This document shows positions 50,005 to 59,081 of a DNA stretch of 64,000 nucleotides, piece after piece; the first letter of the stretch is position 1; each line of letters opens with the position of its first letter. The notes under the pieces were generated by a model, which was not told where the DNA came from, made no database searches, and saw only the letters and a list, made by a program, of their open reading frames with translations. The DNA is from an uncultured Mailhella sp. (GTDB taxonomy: Bacteria > Desulfobacterota > Desulfovibrionia > Desulfovibrionales > Desulfovibrionaceae): the NCBI GenBank assembly GCA_910578585.1, contig CAJTRG010000005.1:73544-137543 (forward strand). The letters are read 5' to 3'. The position numbers were made by a program, and so were the translations under genes.

Positions 50005-51003
50005 TTAAGCATTATTGTTTGGTAGAACACCAAACAAAATTTTGACGGCATTTTTAGCTTTTTCATTGCCTTTTTCCAAAGATTTGAGAAATAATTCCAA
50101 AGCTGTATTGATATTTTTTTCAACGCCTTTTCCTGTTAAATACAATTGACCTAATTCATATAACGCATCTGAATTTTTTTGTTCTGCTGCTTTTGAAAAC
50201 CATTCAAAAGCTTTATGATAATCAGGTTCAATACCGATACCTTGTAAATATAATTGCCCTAAGCGGCATTGAGCTAATGATACACCTTTGTCTGCTGATT
50301 TAGTATAATGTTCAATAGCATTTTCAATGTCGTTATCTTCTTCATAAATTTTGGCAATTTCGTATTCAGCTTTCATATCATTTGGTGTTCCATCTGAAGC
50401 TTCACATAAAAAATCCCATGCCTTGTCTAAATTTTGTTGTACTCCTAATCCATAATTATACATATAGCCTAATTCATAATAACAATAATCAGTAAATTCA
50501 TCAAAATCACATGTGCCTTTTCTAAAATGATAATATTCTGATATCATTTTAAATGCTTTTGCATAATTAATTTTTGTCCCATTACCGTAAAAATAGCAAT
50601 AGCCTAAATAAAGCTTAGCTGGTTCAAAATTCTGTTTTACAGATAAAAAAAGATACTCAAAAGCTTTATCAAAATTTTGTTTTACAATGTAGCCTTTATA
50701 AAAATGCCATCCAACAATAAATAAACTTTCCTTATCATTGAGTTTGGCTGAAGATAAATACCATTTAAATGATTTTACATCATCTCTTGTTACACCTAAA
50801 CCATTATGATACATATATCCTAGCATTTTTTGAGCTTCTGTATTTCCTGAATTAGCAGCCATATGAAACCATTTAAATGCCTCAATATTAATATCAAAAT
50901 CAAAATAAGAAAAATATTCCCAAGCTAAATCAACTTGTGCTTCAATATTTCCAGATTCTGCCAATGTTATTAATTTCTGAATTTGTTCATTATTCAAGCT
51001 CAT
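50005..51003 (-). CDS. Sel1-like repeat protein
   Basis: A 332-aa cytoplasmic protein (no signal peptide) made of about eight Sel1-type alpha/alpha repeats, with consensus A---LG--Y--G-GV--D---A--W---A. Clear units include AQKMLGYMYHNGLGVTRDD and ALYELGQLYLTGKGVEKNI. Sel1 proteins act as protein-interaction scaffolds. The last ~75 residues are nearly identical to those of the adjacent Sel1 protein (both end LPNNNA), showing recent duplication or exchange. Its partner is unknown. Confidence 0.85.
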   Translation of the reverse strand: MSLNNEQIQKLITLAESGNIEAQVDLAWEYFSYFDFDINIEAFKWFHMAANSGNTEAQKMLGYMYHNGLGVTRDDVKSFKWYLSSAKLNDKESLFIVGWHFYKGYIVKQNFDKAFEYLFLSVKQNFEPAKLYLGYCYFYGNGTKINYAKAFKMISEYYHFRKGTCDFDEFTDYCYYELGYMYNYGLGVQQNLDKAWDFLCEASDGTPNDMKAEYEIAKIYEEDNDIENAIEHYTKSADKGVSLAQCRLGQLYLQGIGIEPDYHKAFEWFSKAAEQKNSDALYELGQLYLTGKGVEKNINTALELFLKSLEKGNEKAKNAVKILFGVLPNNNA

Positions 51004-51030
51004 AGTTATACCTTCTTTATTTTTTTAAAG

Positions 51031-51921
51031 TTAAGCATTGTTGTTTGGCAAAAGCCCAAACAAGATTTTCAGGGCATTTTTAGCTTTTTCATTACCTTTT
51101 TCCAAAGAATCGAGGAATAATTCCAAAGCGGTATTGATATTTTTTTTAGCTCCTTTACCAGTTAAATATAATTGTCCTAATTCATATAAAGCTTCTGAAC
51201 TTCCTTGAGCTGCTGCTTTTGAAAACCATTTTAAAGCTTTATTATAATCAGCTTCTACATCTATACCTTTTAAATATATTTGTGCTAACTGTTCTTGGGA
51301 TTTTAAATGCTGATTGTGTTCTGCAAGACGTTCATAATCTTCAATAGCTCTATTAATATCTTTTACATAAATAAGTCCATGTTGAAAGCAGTAAGCTAAT
51401 TCAAACTCTGCATCTGGATTATCATATTCAGAAGCCCACTCAAAATAATCTTCGCATGCTGAAAAAATATCTTGGCGTGTTCCTAAACCATAACGATATA
51501 AGTACCCTAATTCATAAAAATATCGTAATTTGTACCAAAATTCTTCTTCATTACTTATCTCCTCATAAAATTTATCAAATTCAATTAGTAAATCAAATGC
51601 TTTTTTATAATCTACTTTAATTCCAAGCCCATAAAAATACATTTGTCCCAATTTACACTTGGCATGAATATTTCCATTATGTTCTGCCAATATAAACCAT
51701 TTAAACGCTTCACTATAATCAATTTCTGTTATCAATCCTTCAAGATGAAAAAATCCAATCATAAATTGGCTAAAAGCATGGTTATTTTTTGCAGGAATTA
51801 AGTATAATTCATATGCAATTTTTAATTCATTTTTTTTAAAACAAGTATCTGCCATTGATAATAATGAGTCTAAATCACCACTTTTAATAACATCATTTAT
51901 TTCTTTACTAATATTATCCAT
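51031..51921 (-). CDS. Sel1-like repeat protein (paralogue)
   Basis: A 296-aa protein of about seven Sel1-like repeats, for example AKCKLGQMYFYGLGIKVDY and ALYELGQLYLTGKGAKKNI. The N-terminal half differs from the neighbour while the C-terminal ~75 residues are almost the same. Its ATG overlaps the end of the serine recombinase gene by 8 bases, and the second Sel1 gene follows after 27 bases, so the three are in one transcript. Probably a scaffold for other element-encoded or host proteins. Confidence 0.85.
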   Translation of the reverse strand: MDNISKEINDVIKSGDLDSLLSMADTCFKKNELKIAYELYLIPAKNNHAFSQFMIGFFHLEGLITEIDYSEAFKWFILAEHNGNIHAKCKLGQMYFYGLGIKVDYKKAFDLLIEFDKFYEEISNEEEFWYKLRYFYELGYLYRYGLGTRQDIFSACEDYFEWASEYDNPDAEFELAYCFQHGLIYVKDINRAIEDYERLAEHNQHLKSQEQLAQIYLKGIDVEADYNKALKWFSKAAAQGSSEALYELGQLYLTGKGAKKNINTALELFLDSLEKGNEKAKNALKILFGLLPNNNA

Positions 51922-52477
51922 TATAATTACCTCTTTTTATTGTTTTATAAACGGATGAAGTGCATACGTTAAATTTTTCGGCAATAAAACTTGGAGTGCA
52001 GCCGTCTTTATGCATTTCAATGATGAGCTTTTTATCTTCATCAGAGATTTTTTTCGGTCTGCCCATGTACCTGCCCTGGCGTTTGGCATTGTTTATGCCT
52101 TCCAGCTGGCGTTCACGGATCAGCTTACGCTCGAACTGAGCGAACGCTCCCAGGACTTGCAGCATAAGTTCCTGCATAGGGGAACTTCCTTTTGAAAAAG
52201 TCAAATTTTCCGTATAAAAACGCACTTCCACCCCCTTATCAACCAAAGAACTGACAATGCTTTGCAGTTCAATAAGATTTCTTGCTAATCTATCTATGGA
52301 GTGAACATAAAAAATATCACCCTCCCGTAAATAGTTCAGACATTCGGCTAGTATTGGTCTGTTCAGAGCAGCAGAACTGATTTTTTCCTCAAATACCTTG
52401 TCAAGAACAATGTTATCAAGCTGCCTGCCTGTTTCCTGATCCGCTGTGCTTACTCTCATATAACCAATACTAGCCAT
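51914..52477 (-). CDS. Serine recombinase (resolvase/invertase family)
   Basis: A 187-aa small serine recombinase. The catalytic Ser is in YMRVSTADQ (residue 10); further active-site elements are the Arg-containing VHSIDRLARNLIEL and the long E-helix ending FERKLIRERQLEGI. The C-terminal helix-turn-helix reads GCTPSFIAEKFNVCTSSVYKTI. It lies 10 nt after the DarB-like gene and overlaps the Sel1 gene. It could resolve element dimers or invert DNA; no pair of recombination sites is obvious in the window. Confidence 0.92.
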   Translation of the reverse strand: MASIGYMRVSTADQETGRQLDNIVLDKVFEEKISSAALNRPILAECLNYLREGDIFYVHSIDRLARNLIELQSIVSSLVDKGVEVRFYTENLTFSKGSSPMQELMLQVLGAFAQFERKLIRERQLEGINNAKRQGRYMGRPKKISDEDKKLIIEMHKDGCTPSFIAEKFNVCTSSVYKTIKRGNYNG

Positions 52478-52487
52478 TTATAACTCC

Positions 52488-55400
52488 TTATCTGGTTAAT
52501 CCTTTGTTTTGGCTTATAAAGACCTGTTCTTTTGCCTTGTTTGCCTTGTGTTCTTCCACAGTCAACGGCTTGAACTTAGACACATAATCCTTGTCATTGC
52601 TCATATAATTGAGTTCCCGAAGTACGGCATTATGATTATGCCTGGCAACTTCAAGCTCGTCCATTTGTTCAAATTTTGCATTCCGCAAAGATTGCCGGGC
52701 AACAGCAAGTTCTTTCTTTTCAGTATCAAAAATGGCTTTTTCCGTTTGAAATTCCTCATCAAGTCCTTTTTCGAGGAAATTATCCAAACGAGTAAAAAAG
52801 CCAGATAATGAGAAATTATCTTTTTCCGTATATGCCAAATTCTTTGGACTGTATTCACCGCCATCGGGCATGGAAAGGACAAATTTAAAACCTTTTTCGC
52901 CATTGCAAGGGGCATTTTGCATTTTTACTTCAAAGCCCCTGTAAACTCCAATTGTTGGCTTTGAAGTAAATAAAGCTTGTGTTTCCTGAACTCCTGCTTT
53001 GATAGCTGTTGCCAGGACTGATGAATTCTCGCCTGTCACACGCTGCCCATTGACCATTATTTCAGGCTGTTCAATTTTGTTTTTATCACGCAGTACACAA
53101 GCTTTATCATGCTTTTCCTGAATAAGTGCAATTCGTTCATCAGCCTTTTTGAGATAGCTTATTCTTTTTTCAAAGCTGTGCTGATTTTTCAAAAACTGAT
53201 TGTATAACGCTTCCAGCTTCTTGACTTCTGCTTTGTAACCGACTTCCAAAAGAATAAGCGGATTGCCTGAAGCAGCAGCTTTCATTTCCGCAGCATTGGC
53301 TGCTTCTGACTGCACGTCTTCAATGCTTCGCTGTAAAATGTCGCCTTTTCTGAATTGCTCGATAGCTGCAGATTTATATTCAATAGTCTGCCACATTCTG
53401 GCGTCATAAGTTTGCTTTGTAGCATAGTTATAAATCTGAATTTTAAAATTATCAGGGTCTTTTTTATATAATTCATTGCCCTGCCTGATAATACGCCCAT
53501 TGCGCTGTTCCAGGTCACTCGGTCGCCAGGGAGCGTCCAAATGATGAGCGGCAACTAAACGCTCCTGCACATTCATTCCGCTTCCCATCATACGGGTTGA
53601 ACCAAGCAGAACCCGCACTCTTCCGTCACTGACATCATGAAAAAGCTTTTCTTTTTTCAATTCCGTTTTAGCGTCATGGATAAACGCAATTTCCTTTTCA
53701 GGTATTCCTTTTGCAATAAGTTTTTTCTTCAAATCATCATACACGGAAAAATTACTATTAAGTGATAGTAATTCGTCCATATCAAAAACATCTTCGTCAT
53801 CTTGTTCTTTGTCCTTGTCCTCCTGTTCTGCTTCATCATCTTTGATTTTAGATTTTTTCAAATCCTGCTTAGTAAATCCTTTTGGAGTGGACAAATCACA
53901 AAAGACAAGCTGTGTTCCTTTATCCTCCATAGTATCCTGCCAAATTTTATAAATTTTATCGGCACATACATTTACTTTTGAATTTTCAAAATCAGGGGCA
54001 TTCGGGTCAATCAATCTGTAATCAAGCCCTGCTTTGCGCGCGTCATTGGTTATTTTTAACGGGTTATCTATTCGAGTGTCCCTGGGCAAATTTTCCATAC
54101 GATGAATAATATCATTCATATATTCCGCCTGCACGGGGCTTCTTTCAACAACAATGTTAATAGGCTGATTATCAAGCAAAGGCGGAGTTATTGACCTTTC
54201 ATGATTCTTTTTTTGCTGCTCATTGATGTCGTTCCTGGTAACAACATCAGCAAATGTTCTGTACATGGAAAGAAGTTCCGGAACGTTGTCAAAGTTTGCA
54301 AACCGTGATTTTAAGGCATAATTCACGCCTGTTGCGTCAAGCTCCCAGTTGGAAGTTATCCGCCCGAATGTGGACGCCCAGGCGTCAAAATGGATAATGC
54401 CTTTTTCTTCCAGCACGTCCGTCTGCATATATTTCTGCATGGTATATACTTCCGATATGCTGTTGCTGATTGGTGTTCCTGTGAGAAAATAAACGCCTTT
54501 GCCATTATTCTGATCTTGAATGTAACGGCATTTTATATATAAATCCATGGACTTGTCTGAACCTTTACGAGTTCCCAAGCCTGATACTGATAATGACGTT
54601 ATAAGTTCAAGATTTTTAAACTCATGGACTTCATCGACAAAAAGAGCGTCAACACCCAAATCGGAAAAGTCAACATTTTTGCTTCGGTTGTCACCTTCAA
54701 GCACTTTTTTATGCTTTTGTATTAAGCGTTCTTTTTGTTTTTCCAACTGCTTAACTGTTATTTTATTATCATCTCTGTCAATGTTTAATAATGCCGTTTC
54801 TATTTGGTCAATTTCACGTTGATAAAATTTATCACGATATTCTTTCGGCATTTCGAGAAATTTAAAGGAAGTATGAGGAATAATAACTGCGTCCCAGCTG
54901 CCTGTTGCAATTTTGCCAAATAAGCGCTCCCTGTTTTCCTTGAGAAAATCTTTCTTTTCTGCCACAAGGATATTGGCGTCAGGATACAGCTTATAAAACT
55001 CATCCCGCCATTGATAGACGAGGTGGTTGGGAACAGTAATCATAGGCTTTTTCATTAACCCAAGCCACTTGCTTTCCATCATTGTGCCGATAGCTTCAAA
55101 TGTTTTTCCTGCTCCGACAACATGGTCAAAAAGGGCGGTTCCTTCCTGCATAGCCCGCCATATTGCATTTTTTTGATGTTCCCGAAGTGTTATGCCATAG
55201 GACGCGCCGACAAGCTCCACATGACTGCCGTCATACTGCACCGGCACATGCGTATTGAATTTTTCATTATAAAGCTTCGCCAAACGGTTACGCCTGTCCT
55301 CATCATTCCATATCCAGTTTTTAAACGCTTCCTGGATTTTTTCCGCCTTTTCCATTGCGGCGGCAGTTGCGTCTGTATCAACAATTCTGATTGGCTTGCC

Positions 55401-58112
55401 TTTGTCGTCCGTTTGGTCGGAATCTTTCATTACTTTTATATTGGTATTTTCAAGCAATGATTTGATTATTTTTGAAGCCGGATACTCTTCTGTTCCAAAA
55501 ATATATTTATTCACAGAATTGTTATTAAAGCCAATATTCACAGCCCATTTACCAATTTCAGGAAGATAATGAAGTTCATTTTTGTTCCAGGGCATTTCGC
55601 CTATCACTTCATTGATAAATTGTTTCATATCTTCTTCGGGTATCCACGTTGACCCGAAGTGGACGCTGATGTCAGCAGGCTCAATATCTTTGGGCATGGC
55701 TTTTTCTAACGCCTGTATATTCATTTGATACTGTGGATTGTCTGCTGCTGCTTTTTTAGCTGCGGCAAGTTTTTTTCTCACATTGCCGGTCAAATACTTG
55801 TCGGCAATTTCATACTTTTGTGTTTCCGGATTTTCAAAAACTAATGTTCCTGTCAGTTCCTGCTTTACTTCCTCTTCTGATTTGCCGACAAGTATCGCCA
55901 TGTATTCAAAATCTATAGTGCCGCGTTCACGCAAAGAAATAAGCAAAGCTTCTTTGGAAGTTTCAGCCGACTTTATCGGTTCAATGGCATAAAAGCACCG
56001 TTTTGAAAAAATGCTTGCTTTTCTTTGCTCAACGCCTTCTTTTAATGCAGTCTTTTTGGAAACACCCTTGTCATAATCAACTTCCAGGGCTTGAATAAGC
56101 GTCGCTTCGGGGTCTTCGGCAAAAATATTCCTGTTTTTGTCGGAGTTCAGCAAGCCAAATTTGTTTACAAAATGATTATAGCTGCCATTCAGTCTGGAAC
56201 GGTATTTTTCGATTTCAGCTTCATTATTTTCAGGGCTTTTTTCCAGTTCAAAAAGTGTCCGCAAATTGTCACGGATTTGAATTAATCCGGAAATACGCTG
56301 AAAATCCGTTGAATACCGCAAGGGAACTTCTTTGAGTATGAATTCCCCGGTTTCTCCCTGGGACTTTTTATAAATCCTGCCGTTTGTGCTATCAATTAAT
56401 GAATCGACTTTTAATTTTTTAAACCTGTCGGAAGTGAGAATACGCTTTTCAAGTTCCGTATATTCCCTGGGAGCAGTCAATAAATTTTTATGGGTAATGG
56501 CATTGTCAAAAATATTCTTGGGCAATGCCTGCAATGCGTTTTGCATTGCAGCATTCATATCAACGTCGTTATTGGGAACGCAGCTGAGTTCTTTGCCAAA
56601 ACGGCTGCTTATGAATTCAAGGTTGCCGATAACCTGTTCAGGCTTATCAATAAAATATTTATTGATTTTTTCAGAATAAAAAGATGACGGGATAGGTCTG
56701 CCCAAAAAGGTAACATTAACTTTTTGTTCAAACTCTTTTTCAGCTGTATTTACCCAATCGGCATAACCTTTTGTGATGTTGTTCTGTTTTTCCTGTTCTG
56801 TTTTCTTTTGAAAGAAAACGATGTCGGTTGTCACTTCGGTTAATGCATTTTGTTTAAACGCCGTATTGGGCAAACGGATTGCCCCTAAAAAATGTGAATT
56901 TTCAGCAATAAATTCTCTGTGCCTGCTGTCCGCGCTGTCCAAAAAATAACGGCTTACAACAAATGCGCCAAGCCCGCCTTCCTTAACCAATTCCATTGAC
57001 TTTGCAATGAAATAGTTATGCATGGAAAAATCCAGCTGCGGGAAGTTCCTGTCATACAGTTTTGTCTGCCCGAAAGGCGGATTGCCTATGGTTATGTCAA
57101 AAAGAGGGCTTTTAAATAATGTTTCTTGATATGGAGTTATAAATTTCTTTTCTTGAGGATATAAATATCCTAAAATATCAGCAGAAACAGTATCCTGTTC
57201 TATTGTTGTAAAGTTTGCATTAAAATCCTGTGGCTTAAAACCTATAAAATTACCTATCCCTGCTGCCGGTTCTAAAATCCTGACTGTATCTTTGACGCCG
57301 AATTGTTTTAATCCTTGATACATGGTATCAATAATATTCTTAGGCGTAAAATGTGCGTCCTGAGTGGAACGGCGGGCGTTCTTATAATCTTCTTCAGACA
57401 ATAATGCTTTGAGTTCTTTATATTCCTTTTGCCAGTCCTGATTTTGCTCGTCAAAAACTTGAGGAAGTCCGCCCCAGCCGACATATTTAACGAGAATCGC
57501 CTGTTCTTCCTTGGTTGCAGCTGCCGCTTTTTCTTTTCTTAAATGATAAAGAACTTTTAAAGCATTGATATTGTCTTGGTACTTTTGCTTTGGAGTTCCA
57601 ACCCCTATGTTATCACTTTCGGTGATAACATAGTTTGTTAAAGTTCTGTTTTTATCCCCATCATTTCCAATGCTTCCCAATGGCTCAGTCCGCTGTCTAT
57701 CAAATCCCAGTATCTGCTCGTTTCCATCGCTTCGGTCTCCTGTTCCACTTGTCCTGCGAACCTGTTGAGCAATTCTCCGCCGTTCCCTATTTTCTCTAGT
57801 TCTTTCAATTTCTCCGGACTGTTCAGCGCCCATCTGTCCAATATTTTCAGGGCTGTTGTTGATGAGAAGTTTGGCATCATCCAATCCAGCCAGTTGAATA
57901 TTTCCCTGTCCATTACTTTCATTGCTATTTGTCCGGCTGCCATTTGTCTGTCTAACATGTTCATTCTCCTTATTGGTTACAGGTTGGTCACTTCCAAGCA
58001 TACGCCTTGTGTATGCTTCTTCCTTTTCGCATTCCTGCCTCAGGTTTTCGATACATTCAGGTATCAATTCCAAAAGGCTGAACTGCCTTTGTGCAGATTT
58101 TTTCTTTGCCAT
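52488..58112 (-). CDS. DarB-like fusion of N6-adenine methylase and SNF2-type helicase
   Basis: A giant 1874-aa protein. Residues 1-165 are low-complexity and polar. A methylase domain follows, with SAM motif EPAAGIGNF (281-289) and catalytic NPPFG (344-348). The helicase part has Walker A-like VVGAGKTFEA (near 1000), DEVH box VDEVHEF (near 1157), motif III TGTPISNS and motif VI QRNGRIIRQG (near 1535). This architecture is that of phage P1 DarB and plasmid/ICE relatives; DarB is injected to shield DNA from type I restriction. It ends ISQNKGLTR. Its promoter region carries a dense palindrome cluster. Confidence 0.88.
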   Translation of the reverse strand: MAKKKSAQRQFSLLELIPECIENLRQECEKEEAYTRRMLGSDQPVTNKENEHVRQTNGSRTNSNESNGQGNIQLAGLDDAKLLINNSPENIGQMGAEQSGEIERTRENRERRRIAQQVRRTSGTGDRSDGNEQILGFDRQRTEPLGSIGNDGDKNRTLTNYVITESDNIGVGTPKQKYQDNINALKVLYHLRKEKAAAATKEEQAILVKYVGWGGLPQVFDEQNQDWQKEYKELKALLSEEDYKNARRSTQDAHFTPKNIIDTMYQGLKQFGVKDTVRILEPAAGIGNFIGFKPQDFNANFTTIEQDTVSADILGYLYPQEKKFITPYQETLFKSPLFDITIGNPPFGQTKLYDRNFPQLDFSMHNYFIAKSMELVKEGGLGAFVVSRYFLDSADSRHREFIAENSHFLGAIRLPNTAFKQNALTEVTTDIVFFQKKTEQEKQNNITKGYADWVNTAEKEFEQKVNVTFLGRPIPSSFYSEKINKYFIDKPEQVIGNLEFISSRFGKELSCVPNNDVDMNAAMQNALQALPKNIFDNAITHKNLLTAPREYTELEKRILTSDRFKKLKVDSLIDSTNGRIYKKSQGETGEFILKEVPLRYSTDFQRISGLIQIRDNLRTLFELEKSPENNEAEIEKYRSRLNGSYNHFVNKFGLLNSDKNRNIFAEDPEATLIQALEVDYDKGVSKKTALKEGVEQRKASIFSKRCFYAIEPIKSAETSKEALLISLRERGTIDFEYMAILVGKSEEEVKQELTGTLVFENPETQKYEIADKYLTGNVRKKLAAAKKAAADNPQYQMNIQALEKAMPKDIEPADISVHFGSTWIPEEDMKQFINEVIGEMPWNKNELHYLPEIGKWAVNIGFNNNSVNKYIFGTEEYPASKIIKSLLENTNIKVMKDSDQTDDKGKPIRIVDTDATAAAMEKAEKIQEAFKNWIWNDEDRRNRLAKLYNEKFNTHVPVQYDGSHVELVGASYGITLREHQKNAIWRAMQEGTALFDHVVGAGKTFEAIGTMMESKWLGLMKKPMITVPNHLVYQWRDEFYKLYPDANILVAEKKDFLKENRERLFGKIATGSWDAVIIPHTSFKFLEMPKEYRDKFYQREIDQIETALLNIDRDDNKITVKQLEKQKERLIQKHKKVLEGDNRSKNVDFSDLGVDALFVDEVHEFKNLELITSLSVSGLGTRKGSDKSMDLYIKCRYIQDQNNGKGVYFLTGTPISNSISEVYTMQKYMQTDVLEEKGIIHFDAWASTFGRITSNWELDATGVNYALKSRFANFDNVPELLSMYRTFADVVTRNDINEQQKKNHERSITPPLLDNQPINIVVERSPVQAEYMNDIIHRMENLPRDTRIDNPLKITNDARKAGLDYRLIDPNAPDFENSKVNVCADKIYKIWQDTMEDKGTQLVFCDLSTPKGFTKQDLKKSKIKDDEAEQEDKDKEQDDEDVFDMDELLSLNSNFSVYDDLKKKLIAKGIPEKEIAFIHDAKTELKKEKLFHDVSDGRVRVLLGSTRMMGSGMNVQERLVAAHHLDAPWRPSDLEQRNGRIIRQGNELYKKDPDNFKIQIYNYATKQTYDARMWQTIEYKSAAIEQFRKGDILQRSIEDVQSEAANAAEMKAAASGNPLILLEVGYKAEVKKLEALYNQFLKNQHSFEKRISYLKKADERIALIQEKHDKACVLRDKNKIEQPEIMVNGQRVTGENSSVLATAIKAGVQETQALFTSKPTIGVYRGFEVKMQNAPCNGEKGFKFVLSMPDGGEYSPKNLAYTEKDNFSLSGFFTRLDNFLEKGLDEEFQTEKAIFDTEKKELAVARQSLRNAKFEQMDELEVARHNHNAVLRELNYMSNDKDYVSKFKPLTVEEHKANKAKEQVFISQNKGLTR

Positions 58113-58144
58113 ACAAAATCCTTAATTTGAAGTTATAGGAAAAG

Positions 58145-58262
58145 TGGAAAAAGGTCAATAACCTTTTTACAAAATGTTATTTTTACTTTTTACAGACCTT
58201 TTTCCACAAGTAAATTCGTGCAAATATTTTTTTGTAAAAAGGTATACCTTTTTACAAAAAAA
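58145..58262. promoter_or_regulatory. ACCTTTTT palindrome cluster upstream of the DarB-like gene
   Basis: AAAAAGGT/ACCTTTTT half-sites occur at 58149-58156, 58162-58169, 58236-58243 and 58246-58253, with a one-base variant at 58197-58203. The pair at 58227-58262 forms a perfect 36-bp palindrome centred on GGTATACC. The cluster begins about 35 bp from the start codon. Likely a repressor operator array; a partition or replication site is an alternative. From 58263 to 58539 I see nothing further. Confidence 0.65.
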
Positions 58263-58539
58263 CAGGGCTGCCACAAAAACAAATATGATATGATAAATGA
58301 AGAATTGCCTTATTAAACAAAAATGACTGCTCCAAAAAGAAATGGACAGAAAATTAAACTATATTCATTTTGTTTAAAAGACAGAGAGTGTTTTTGAGAT
58401 AGTATGAACAAAAACAAAAAAAATAAGCAGAAATTTAACGATACCCCAGTATATTAAATTGCAAAAATTATGACAAGGAAATTTTATTTGAATAATCCTA
58501 TCTGTTGCTTTTTATGACAAAACGTATTATATTTCTTTA

Positions 58540-58707
58540 ATGAAATTTAATAAAACAAAATTGCTTGATGCATTGATTACATTTAATGTAAATTTTTCGG
58601 TAGGCAGCTTTCTTATAGGTTTATTTGAGAACAATGATAAAGGATTTATTGCAGGAACAATATTTTTAATTGCATTTATTTTGTTTTGTTTAAAAAGAGG
58701 TGACTAA
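58540..58707 (+). CDS. 55-aa small membrane protein
   Basis: Begins MKFNKTKLLDALITFNVNFS and has two hydrophobic stretches (about residues 9-30 and 37-51), ending LKRGD. There is no strong Shine-Dalgarno. It is followed after one base by a 27-aa single-helix peptide gene whose ribosome site lies in its 3' end, and the pair has its own terminator, which supports expression. Function unknown; entry exclusion or a toxin-like peptide are possibilities for a conjugative element. Confidence 0.45.
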   Translation: MKFNKTKLLDALITFNVNFSVGSFLIGLFENNDKGFIAGTIFLIAFILFCLKRGD

Positions 58708-58708
58708 T

Positions 58709-58792
58709 ATGGGTTGGAATATTATTATAGGAATAGCAATAGGTATGGTTTGTTTAGCACTTTTTATAAACTTTAAACCTAGCAAAAAATAA
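58709..58792 (+). CDS. 27-aa single-helix membrane peptide
   Basis: Reads MGWNIIIGIAIGMVCLALFI followed by a short basic tail (NFKPSKK). One hydrophobic helix spans almost the whole peptide. GAGGTG lies seven bases before the ATG, a clear translation signal. The terminator begins four bases after the stop. It may be an accessory or toxin-like peptide of the element. Confidence 0.5.
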   Translation: MGWNIIIGIAIGMVCLALFINFKPSKK

Positions 58793-58795
58793 ATT

Positions 58796-58822
58796 AAAGC
58801 CCCAAAATTGGGGCTTTTTTTA
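58796..58822. terminator. Bidirectional terminator
   Basis: AAAGCCCCAA and TTGGGGCTTT pair around a two-base loop and are followed by T7 rightward. It lies between the small-peptide genes and the convergent pilus operon. Confidence 0.9.
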
Positions 58823-58828
58823 TTTTTT

Positions 58829-59071
58829 TTACTCAATTCTAAAATCGTTTAAAACTTGTATTACCCATTCATCGGGCAATTTGGGTACATATCCTTCTTT
58901 TTCCGCAACTAAAAGCAGCTGCAAAACCGTTGACAGTCCCATTGAAAACTCATGATACTTGTCTTTCAAACCAAAGACAAGCGGCTCATCACAGTTGGGA
59001 CAATGATTTTCTGTTGCTTTATTTTGATATGCTGCACGATTTTCAAATATTTCTTGCTGTTCTGATTTCAT
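58829..59071 (-). CDS. 80-aa protein with N-terminal CPNC motif
   Basis: A soluble protein with a single CPNC near residue 24 (HCPNCDEPLVFGLKDKYHEF), which may form half a zinc ribbon or a redox site, followed by a helical part (STVLQLLLVAEKEGYVPKLP). It is the last gene of the leftward pilus operon, 10 bases after the second collar gene. No family is recognised. Confidence 0.6.
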   Translation of the reverse strand: MKSEQQEIFENRAAYQNKATENHCPNCDEPLVFGLKDKYHEFSMGLSTVLQLLLVAEKEGYVPKLPDEWVIQVLNDFRIE

Positions 59072-59081
59072 AATTTACTCA

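Noticed and set aside
58322..58396. A 24-codon open frame (begins MTAPKRNG)
   Set aside because: Too short, no Shine-Dalgarno and no supporting context; likely chance.
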